This document shows, piece by piece, positions 43,348-49,676 of a stretch of 49,676 bases of DNA (position 1 is the first letter of the stretch; each line of letters opens with the position of its first letter). The position numbers and the translations under genes are program-made. Below the pieces are notes generated by a model. The model made no database searches, was not told where the DNA came from, and worked only from the letters and a program-made list of their open reading frames with translations. The DNA comes from Candidatus Altimarinota bacterium (GTDB lineage: Bacteria; Patescibacteriota; Gracilibacteria; BD1-5; UBA6164), in NCBI GenBank assembly GCA_020629795.1, contig JAHDCR010000006.1, positions 1-49,676 of the forward strand, written 5' to 3'.

Positions 43348-43378
43348 CTTTACATAACTGTAAAGTATTATTTTTTAT
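43348..43378 (+). terminator. Hairpin after the hypothetical gene
   Basis: CTTTACA / TGTAAAG (7 bp, loop TAAC) followed by a T-rich run. It overlaps the predicted transcription start of the kinase gene, so it either ends the upstream transcript or sits in the kinase leader. Confidence 0.55.
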
Positions 43379-44725
43379 ATGAAATATTTCACTTCTCTCA
43401 AAACATCAGAAAGAATCTCTTTGAGTTTCTCGTTTTTTTGATTTCTTTCACTTTTGCTCTTTTTAGTACTTATAAATATTACATATTTCTTTGTTTGGTA
43501 TGGTGATCAAAAAGAAATGAGTTTTAGTAGTATGAATGAAAGCTACCGAAGATATTTAGAGAGTGATGGAAGTGCTGAAGATATATCTGGACTCGAAGAA
43601 TATTTATTACAGAGAGATACTATTATAATTCCTGAAATGTGAGAACTTATTTGTTCAGAATGAGTTTCAAAAAAAATCCATGAAGATCCTAATGTAGTAA
43701 AAGATAGATTTATTTATCGGGATGGAGAAACCCTTTATTTTATCTACTCAAAATATTTTAACGGAGTAGGGGAAGTAAAAGTATTTTTTGATACAACTCC
43801 ATACATTACCTCTCAGATTATTATTATTAAAACAGGTCTGATTTTCATATTTCTTGTATTTGTTTTGCAATTTTTTGTTTGAAAATACATTTCTAAAAGA
43901 TTATTAAAAGATTTAAAAAATATAGCAGAAAAAGTTAAAAATGTTGATATAAACTCTGACAAAAAACATTTAATTTGTAATAATATGTCAGAAGACGATG
44001 AAATAAGAATCTTAGCAGAAGCGCTCAATACTAGTTATGATATGATTGATATTCAAACCTCTAAATTAAAGCAATTTCTCACAGATGTGAGTCATGAGTT
44101 TAAAACCCCACTTATGGTTATGAACTCGAGACTAGATGTACTGGAAAAGAAAAATACAAAAAAAATACTGCAAAATACAGACATAGAAGATTTTTTTAGC
44201 CTAAGTCGGCAAAGTATCAAAAAATTAAACGGATTATTGCAGTCACTCTTTTTTGTATCAAAAGTTGAAGAACAAAGGTGAAGTATTATTAAAACAAATA
44301 TACTAGTTAGAGAAATAATAGAAAAGCGTATCCTAGAAATAGCTGAAAGTTATTCTCATAAAAATCTAGAATACGTTTTAGATATCTCAAATGATTTAAT
44401 CTATCAGGTAGAGGAAAACACTTTTTCTATACTTTTAGATAATATTATTTCCAATGCTATGAAATTTGCTCCTACAGATATGTTAATCAAAATTCAGGCT
44501 GATGAGAATTGATTTCAATTGGAGGATAATGGTCCATGAATTACTAAGTGTGAGCGAGAAAAAATTTGGGAAAAATTTTATAGAGCAGATACAAATATAG
44601 AATGATTTTGAGTTTGACTCTATTTAGTAAAAAGAATTACAGATATGTATTGATGGAAGGTTTCTGTTAGTTCACCAAAAAATTCTGGAGCAATATTTAA
44701 GGTTGATATAAGTCAAAGTCATTAA
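43379..44725 (+). CDS. Sensor histidine kinase
   Basis: A 448-residue membrane kinase: two helices (residues about 15-40 and 140-165) flank an extracytoplasmic sensor domain of ~100 residues containing one Cys. The HisKA domain has DVSHEFKTPLMVMNSRLDVL with phospho-acceptor His239; the N box is DNIISNAMKFAP; the G1 box is EDNGPGI; the G2 box is GFGVGLYLVK, with three of its glycines coded by UGA. It is placed upstream of its response regulator, the reverse of the usual order. What the sensor detects is unknown; the downstream genes suggest oxidative or thiol stress. Confidence 0.93.
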
Positions 44726-44753
44726 AGTCATACGAGCATTTATAAACAAAACT

Positions 44754-45428
44754 ATGAAAAAAATATTACTAGTAGAGGATAATAGAGAAATCTCAAAAAA
44801 TATCAGAGAATATTTGGAAATGGAAGATTTTGATGTTACACAAGCATTCGATGGTGAGGTCTGAATAGAAAAAGCAACAAAGGAAGATTATGACTTAATC
44901 TTGCTTGATCTTATGCTTCCTGAAGTTGATGGTATAACGATAGCCAGGAGAGTACGTGAAAAAAAAGGTACTCCAATTATTATGACAACTGCGAGAGAGA
45001 CGCTTCAAGATAGACTTCAGTGATTCGATGTATGAGCTGTAGATTATCTCATTAAGCCATTTAATCTCTCCGAGCTACTTGCTCGCATGAATGTACATTT
45101 ATCTAAAGCAGGACATGAGAAAGAATATAAAAATATCAATGGTGTTACGACTATAGGAGAAGTTGAAGTAGATTTAAAAAAACATACCTTTACAAAGAAT
45201 TTAGAGAACATTCATCTGACTCAAAAGGAATTTCTTATTGTTGAAAAACTTATATCTGAAAGTGACAGAGTGGTTTCAAGAGCTGATATAATTGAATATT
45301 TATGGGGTGGTGATAGTTTATTTGAGTGAGATAATAAGCTCGACGTCTACATATCTAATATTAGATCAAAGCTATGAAAATGATTCATTACTACTGTTAA
45401 GTGAGTGTGATATAGGCTATGAGAATAA
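44754..45428 (+). CDS. OmpR/PhoB-family response regulator
   Basis: A 224-residue DNA-binding regulator. The receiver domain has KKILLVEDNREI, phospho-acceptor Asp52 in LILLDLMLPEVDGI, Thr in MTTAR and Lys in DYLIKPFNLSELLAR. The C-terminal winged helix has LTQKEFLIVEKLI, VSRADIIEYLWG, DNKLDVYISNIRSKL and the wing TVKGVGYRLGE. Such regulators bind 11-bp-period direct repeats as dimers, which is what is found before four transcription units around this gene. It lies 28 nt after the kinase. Confidence 0.95.
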
Positions 45429-45439
45429 TATTAATTATC

Positions 45440-45471
45440 CTTAAGCTTACTTTAAGTTTTATAAATATGCT
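45440..45471 (+). promoter_or_regulatory. CiaR-like box 2 and promoter before the triple-thioredoxin gene
   Basis: CTTAAGCTTACTTTAAG (45440-45456), a YTTAAG-N5-YTTAAG direct repeat, is followed after 9 nt by TATGCT (45466-45471). It differs at only two positions from box 3. Confidence 0.7.
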
Positions 45472-45493
45472 AAAAATGCATATTTATTTTTTT
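45461..45493 (+). terminator. Hairpin after the response regulator
   Basis: ATAAATATGC / GCATATTTAT followed by a T run. It overlaps the -10 region of the next promoter, so termination of the kinase-regulator transcript and start of the thioredoxin transcript are packed together. Confidence 0.6.
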
Positions 45494-45505
45494 ACGCACA
45501 ATATT

Positions 45506-46693
45506 ATGAAGAAAGCTTTTATATTTTCAGTTCTAATGATGCTAGTGTTACTCGCTTCTTGTTGAGTAAATGACTCCGAGGAATCTGCGTCAATGCTTAG
45601 TCCAGATACTTTAATATCTGGACAAGTTGAGGACTTTACTTTCATGAGTCAAGGATTTGCTGAGTATAACCCATCTCTTATATGAGAGACAGAGAATACA
45701 GTATTATTTTTCCATCAAGAATCTTGTGGAACTTGTAAAACTACAGAAGCAGATCTTATTGCAAATGGAGTTCCAACTGACTTACAAGTATTAAAAATTG
45801 ATATTGACGCTGATAGTTCAGTACCTCTAAAACAAAAGTATGGTGTAACAATGAAACATACGTTTGTGCAAGTGGATGCTAATGGAGAAATGATTAAAAA
45901 ATGGAGTGGTTCAATGAGTGGTGATGATATAGTTGCTCAAATAAATGGTTCAGGGTATGCCGCACCTGCTTCATCAGATTTATCTGCGATAAGTGGTTTC
46001 GATGATTATGTACCAAGTCTAGTTGGAAAAAGAGAAAACACAGTATTATTTTTTCATCAAGAGTCTTGTGGAACATGTAAAGCTACGGAGGAAAATCTTA
46101 TGGAAGAATCAATTCCAGATAACGTTCAAGTACTAAAAATTGATATAGATTCAGATAGTGCTACGGGACTTAAAACTCAATATGGAGTTACTATGAAGCA
46201 TACATTTGTACAAGTTGACGGAGATGGAGAAATGATTAAAAAGTGGAATGGATCAGCTGGTATTGACGATATACTAGAGAAAATTGGTTGAGAAGTAATG
46301 ATGGAAAAAGATGATGCTATGTCAGGTAAAGATGATGCTATGATGGAAAAAGATATACAAGCTCAAGATTGAAAAGAAGTCATGACTACGGAATTGTCGG
46401 GTACATATTCAAATTATGATGCAAGCCTTGTAGGAAACACAGATGATACTGTACTCTTTTTCCACGCTTCGTGGTGTCCAAGTTGTAGTGCTGCTGATAA
46501 GGGCATTACCTCAGGAACAGTGCCAGAGGGACTTACAATCTTAAAAACTGACTATGATTCTAGTACAGATTTAAGAAAGAAGTATGGAGTCGTTGCGCAG
46601 CATACATTTGTTCAAATTGATGCTGATGGAAATGAAATTAAGAAATGGGTAGGGTGAAATTCAGTAGAAGATATTGTTGAAAGAGTACAATAA
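45506..46693 (+). CDS. Lipoprotein with three tandem thioredoxin-like domains
   Basis: A 395-residue lipoprotein (lipobox LLASC). Three thioredoxin-like domains follow: domain 1 with Cys74/77 and domain 2 with Cys188/191, both in VLFFHQESCGTC; domain 3 with Cys324/327 in FFHASWCPSC. Each ends in HTFVQ and a Lys-Lys-Trp turn. Between domains 2 and 3 is a Met/Asp/Lys-rich linker (MMEKDDAMSGKDDAMMEKD). The repeats arose by internal duplication, domains 1 and 2 most recently. Placed between a two-component system and DipZ/MsrAB, it probably shuttles electrons outside the membrane from DipZ to MsrAB. Confidence 0.92.
45674..46690 (+). repeat. Three tandem gene-internal repeats (thioredoxin domains)
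   Basis: Units of about 270 nt at 45674-45943, 46016-46291 and 46424-46690. Units 1 and 2 keep long nucleotide identity around the CGTC motif (ACAGTATTATTTTT, CATCAAGA, TCTTGTGGAAC), showing a recent duplication; unit 3 is more divergent with CPSC. Confidence 0.85.
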
Positions 46694-46706
46694 TATATAC
46701 TACAGT

Positions 46707-46742
46707 AGAAAAAGAGCTATATCATATATAGCTCTTTTTTTT
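46707..46742 (+). terminator. Terminator after the triple-thioredoxin gene
   Basis: Stem AAAAAGAGCTATAT / ATATAGCTCTTTTT with a long T run, so DipZ needs its own promoter. Confidence 0.92.
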
Positions 46743-46746
46743 GTAT

Positions 46747-46779
46747 CTTAAGCTTGTTTTAAGAAAAATGTATTATACT
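46747..46779 (+). promoter_or_regulatory. CiaR-like box 3 and promoter before dipZ
   Basis: CTTAAGCTTGTTTTAAG (46747-46763) and TATACT (46774-46779) with 10 nt between. It lies right after the previous terminator, as expected for a separate start. Confidence 0.7.
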
Positions 46780-46809
46780 ATTAGTATATTAATTACTTAT
46801 ATCTTATAT

Positions 46810-48132
46810 ATGACGCTTCTCATAATTGCATTTTTATCTTGAGTTCTTACTGTTTTAGCTCCCTGCGTTTTACCACTTCTTCCGATAGTTTTGTGAGCAA
46901 GTGCTGAGGATGGGAATAATAAAAAAATCCCTCTTGTTATTATATGATCTCTCAGTATCTCTATAATTCTCTTTTCTTTAATATTAAAGGCAAGTACAGT
47001 TCTTATATGAGTGCCTCCTAGTTTTTGGAAAACGTTTTCGTGAGGAATGATTATAGCTTTAGGTATTATTACTATTTTCCCAAATCTTTGGAAAACAGTC
47101 ACATCAAAATTAAAATTCTCAGATAATTCAAATAAACTTTTAAACAAAAGTCATGAAAAAAAATGAATGATGAAGTATGTATTTATGTGATTTGCTTTGG
47201 GCCCAGTATTTAGTTCATGTAGTCCGACTTATGCACTCATACTTGCTATAGTTTTGCCTGCAGGTTTCTTGTTTGGATTTATAGCATTGATTTCTTATAC
47301 ATTATGACTCGCAGTAATACTTTTTGCAATTGCTATATTTGGACAAAAACTTGTCAGAAAATTGAAGGGAGTGAGTGATCCAAATAGCATGTTCAAAAAA
47401 GTGCTTTGATTTATATTTGTTTTAGTATGATTTGCCATAATATCTGGCTATGATAAAAAGATAGAAGCCGCGATACTTGATGCAGGATTTCTCAATACAA
47501 CAATTTTTGAACAAAGTATCATAGATGAGTTAGAGCTAGATTCATATGAAGAATATGAGAATACTCAAATCCAACAAGAACTCAAAAACGATGAAACAGT
47601 TTGATATAAGTGTACAGATGGAAGTTGCTCTAAAAAAATTAAAGGATCACTTGATTTTTTAGATGCAGATAGTGTTTTAGAAAATGAGGGTTCGTATGCA
47701 GCTCCAGATTTTGCCTGACTTGATAATTGGATTAATTCAGATCCAATTTTTTCACTTAGTGAGCTCAGATGAAAAGTAGTTATGATAGATTTTTGGACTC
47801 TTGGATGTATTAATTGTATCAATACTCATGATGAAACTAACAAGCTCTATAGTGAGTTTAAAGATAGTGGTTTAGAAATAATAGGACTTCATGCTCCAGA
47901 GTTCGCATACGAGCGTAAAATAGAAAATGTAGAAAAAGCAGTAGCTGAATTTTGAATCAAATTTCCAGTAGCGACAGACAATGACTTTACTACTTGGAAA
48001 CGTTATAATAACAGATATTGGCCTGCTTTTTATATTATAGATAAACAGTGAAATGTGAGATATACGCATTTTTGAGAAGGGGCTTATGAAGAAAAAAGAG
48101 AAGTAATTCAAGAGCTTTTATCAGAAATATAG
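46810..48132 (+). CDS. DipZ-like protein: CcdA/DsbD membrane domain fused to thioredoxin
   Basis: A 440-residue protein that moves reducing power across the membrane. The N-terminal half is CcdA/DsbD-like (helices with TVLAPCVLPLLP and GFALGPVFSSCSPTYALIL, each holding a transfer Cys next to Pro). After a ~70-residue extracytoplasmic stretch with one Cys pair (YKCTDGSCSKK) comes a TlpA-type thioredoxin domain with VVMIDFWTLGCINCI, the CINC motif (Cys333/336) typical of DipZ. It has its own box-3 promoter and lies upstream of msrAB (70 nt), to which it should pass electrons, perhaps via the triple-thioredoxin lipoprotein. Confidence 0.92.
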
Positions 48133-48202
48133 AGTTTAGATTCTTTCGATAAGCATACAATGAGAGTATAAGCTGTAAATTATATATCTAATAAAACTTA
48201 AA

Positions 48203-49411
48203 ATGAAACAAAATGCAGAAAATCAGAAGCAAAGGTGTATTTATAAGACAATAATTTTAGTTGGACTATTTATTTGAGCCGTATTGCTCACAGTTGGCTG
48301 AGCTTTATCATATATGTGATTTTTTAACGGAGACTCTTCAACTCAGCTAAAAGAAAAAATTAATAACTCAAACTACAACTATTCTACGACAGCATATTTT
48401 GCTGGTGGTTGTTTTTGGTGTATGGAAGCAATATTTGAAGCGCAAGAGTGAGTCGAATGAGCATACTCTGGCTATACTGGATGAAAGGCTGAAACCGCAA
48501 CCTATGAACTCACTTCATCTAAAACGACAAATCACAGAGAAGCAGTCAGAGTCGTATATGATCCAGATGTCATCACATATAGAAAGTTAGTAGAACTTTA
48601 TTGGACGCAAACTGATCCGACTGACGGAGAGGGGCAATTTAATGATAGATGATTTGTATATTCTCCAGCTATATACTATTCAAATGACCAGGAAAAACTT
48701 ATAGCGCAGCAAAGTAAAAACGACCTACAAATATCACAACGATTTGATAACCCTATTGCGACAGTTATCGAACCTGCAAAAGCATTTTATGACGCTGAGG
48801 ATTACCATCAGAACTATTACAAAGAAAACTCAATTAGATACAATGTTTACACTGCTTGAAGTGGAAGAAAACAATTTATTGAGAAAAACTGGCAAGATAG
48901 GATTGATGAGTTAGAATGAAAGGATTATGTAAATGGAATTCTCGTAGAGAAAAAATCTTCGTGAGTTACTTTACATCAATATACAGAACAACAACTCAGA
49001 GATAGACTCACTCCATTGCAATATGAGGTTACCCAAAATGATGGAACAGAACCGGCATTTGATAATGAGTATTGGGATAATAAAGAAGCTTGAATCTATG
49101 TAGATATAATTGATGGAACACCACTTTACAGTTCAATTGATAAGTTTGATTCAGGTACAGGTTGGCCCAGTTTTACAAAGAGTATTGATAGCCAGAATAT
49201 TACTCTTGATATCGATACGCGATATTTTATGACTCGTACTGAAGTAAGTTCTGTTACATCTGGAGCTCATCTTGGGCATATATTTAATGATGCTCCTGCT
49301 GAGCTATGAGGTATTAGGCATTGTATTAACTCAGCTTCGCTTAGATTTATACCTCTCGAAAAATTAGAAGTTGAAGGGTATTGAGATTATATATCTCTAT
49401 TTGAGGAATAA
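48203..49411 (+). CDS. msrAB: Membrane-anchored methionine sulfoxide reductase MsrA-MsrB fusion
   Basis: A 402-residue enzyme that reduces both S- and R-methionine sulfoxide outside the cytoplasm. An N-terminal helix (ILVGLFIGAVLLTVGGALSY) anchors it. The MsrA domain has [15 protein letters not shown] with catalytic Cys70, SGYTGG and [13 protein letters not shown]. The MsrB domain has [33 protein letters not shown] and [11 protein letters not shown] with catalytic Cys374; the zinc Cys pairs of many MsrB are absent. The fusion and anchoring resemble pneumococcal MsrAB paired with Etrx and CcdA proteins. Confidence 0.95.
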
Positions 49412-49415
49412 TATA

Positions 49416-49447
49416 TTTAACTTTTTCTTAACCTAAGTACTTATTAT
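49416..49447 (+). promoter_or_regulatory. CiaR-like box 4 and promoter before the structured RNA
   Basis: TTTAAC (49416-49421), 5 nt, CTTAAC (49427-49432), then 9 nt and TATTAT (49442-49447). The predicted start (about 49454) is the first base of the RNA's closing stem. Confidence 0.6.
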
Positions 49448-49453
49448 ACATTC

Positions 49454-49541
49454 ATAGCAACAGGCCAAAACAAAATAAACTAGCATTTTGAAATTTTGGT
49501 GGGAGCATTATACTTCCTTTAAAACCTTGTTGCTATTTTTT
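49454..49541 (+). ncRNA. Structured 88-nt RNA (three-way junction) ending in a terminator
   Basis: P1 pairs 49454-49462 (ATAGCAACA) with 49528-49536 (TGTTGCTAT), extended by GG/CC past a bulge. P2 pairs CCAAAA (49465-49470) with TTTTGG (49494-49499) and CAAAAT (49471-49476) with ATTTTG (49485-49490). P3 pairs GGGAG (49501-49505) with CTTCC (49513-49517). A T run (49536-49541) follows P1. It may be a small RNA or a regulatory leader of the next gene, whose ATG is 12 nt downstream. It matches no riboswitch class I know. Confidence 0.6.
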
Positions 49542-49553
49542 AATCTGCAAAAT

Positions 49554-49676
49554 ATGAAGGCATCAGATCTGTTTATAAAAATACTCGAAAAGCAATGAGT
49601 GGATACTATTTATGGAGTACCTGGAGAAGAAAATCTTGATTTACTCGACAGTATAGGACACTCATCTATTAAACTT
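49554..49676 (+). CDS. Thiamine-diphosphate enzyme, acetolactate synthase-like (partial, N-terminus)
   Basis: The 41 visible residues begin MKASDLFIKILEKQGVDTIY followed by GVPGEENLDLLDSI: the N-terminal Pyr-domain start of acetolactate synthase-type enzymes, where the Glu in GVPGEEN is the cofactor-activating residue. IlvB, AlsS, pyruvate oxidase and related enzymes share it; the C-terminus is beyond the window, so the reaction is open. Its leader contains the terminator-tailed structured RNA, so its expression may depend on read-through. Confidence 0.85.

Noticed and set aside
48133-48202. A fifth CiaR-like box before msrAB
   Set aside because: GTTTAG-N5-TTCGAT is too degenerate and its distance to a -10-like TACAAT is about 5 nt, not 9-10. 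msrAB is more likely co-transcribed with dipZ.
49454-49541. T-box, TPP or purine riboswitch
   Set aside because: The T-box sequence, the TPP core motifs and the purine-riboswitch loop bases are missing; only the general three-way-junction shape is similar.

Overview
The window comes from an AT-rich bacterium that reads UGA as glycine (translation table 25). With UGA as a stop, nearly every gene breaks into pieces; with UGA as Gly the window resolves into about 55 intact, tightly packed genes ending in TAA or TAG. UGA codes the glycines of catalytic and nucleotide-binding loops (the HtrA GNSGG loop, the histidine-kinase G box, FAD-binding GxGxxG). This points to Candidatus Gracilibacteria or Absconditabacteria (SR1) of the candidate phyla radiation. 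CGA sits at conserved Arg positions (for example the R after MK in the ABC signature region near 16450), so the CGA-to-Trp reassignment reported for some Absconditabacteria does not apply, and Gracilibacteria is slightly favoured. No rRNA, CRISPR array, insertion sequence or prophage was seen.

Layout. 1-1743: a partial unknown gene, an unknown gene and a MutY without the usual Fe-S cysteines. 1876-3789: two membrane proteins (DUF2177, DUF1295) and a TesA-like lipoprotein esterase. 3814-7261: a secreted unknown, a peptidoglycan-binding protein, a helix-hairpin-helix protein, then riboflavin synthase and a flavin-nucleotide enzyme with an unusual domain order. 7367-9752: a pilin-like protein with a fibrinogen-like end and a short PilB ATPase. 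9885-14436: an MFS transporter and both subunits of ATP-citrate lyase. 14537-20441: EamA transporter, Tag glycosylase, ABC-2 exporter, hydrolase, GalU and YvcK. 20436-28070: envelope proteins (membrane proteins, TPR lipoprotein, flippase, second pilin-like protein, an LPQTG-anchored fibronectin-type protein, a LemA-like protein). 28200-30751: secE-nusG-unknown-greA-DUF212. 30802-33677 (minus): radA-htrA-small secreted protein with a phospholipase-A2-like motif. 33771-35276: tRNA-Leu and a glyoxalase pair. 35485-42678: unknown gene, RNase R, an FAD disulfide oxidoreductase fused to a VTT membrane domain, a stand-alone VTT protein, and glutamate dehydrogenase.

The most striking region is 43315-49676. 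A histidine kinase and an OmpR-type response regulator are followed by a lipoprotein with three tandem thioredoxin domains, a DipZ-like CcdA/thioredoxin protein and a membrane-anchored MsrA-MsrB fusion: a complete extracytoplasmic electron relay for repairing oxidised methionine. Four promoters here carry the same 11-bp-period direct repeat (YTTWAS-N5-YTTAAS) 9-10 nt before a -10 box. They lie before the kinase, the triple thioredoxin, DipZ, and a compact 88-nt three-way-junction RNA that ends in a terminator just before an acetolactate-synthase-like gene. The repeat matches the CiaR box (TTTAAG-N5-TTTAAG) of Streptococcus pneumoniae, a regulator that also drives small RNAs. The proposal is a self-regulated CiaRH-like regulon combining thiol repair with a small RNA or RNA leader.

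Genes are often joined by gaps of 0-10 nt or short overlaps. Convergent pairs commonly share one symmetrical terminator hairpin, in several cases with stop codons inside the stem.
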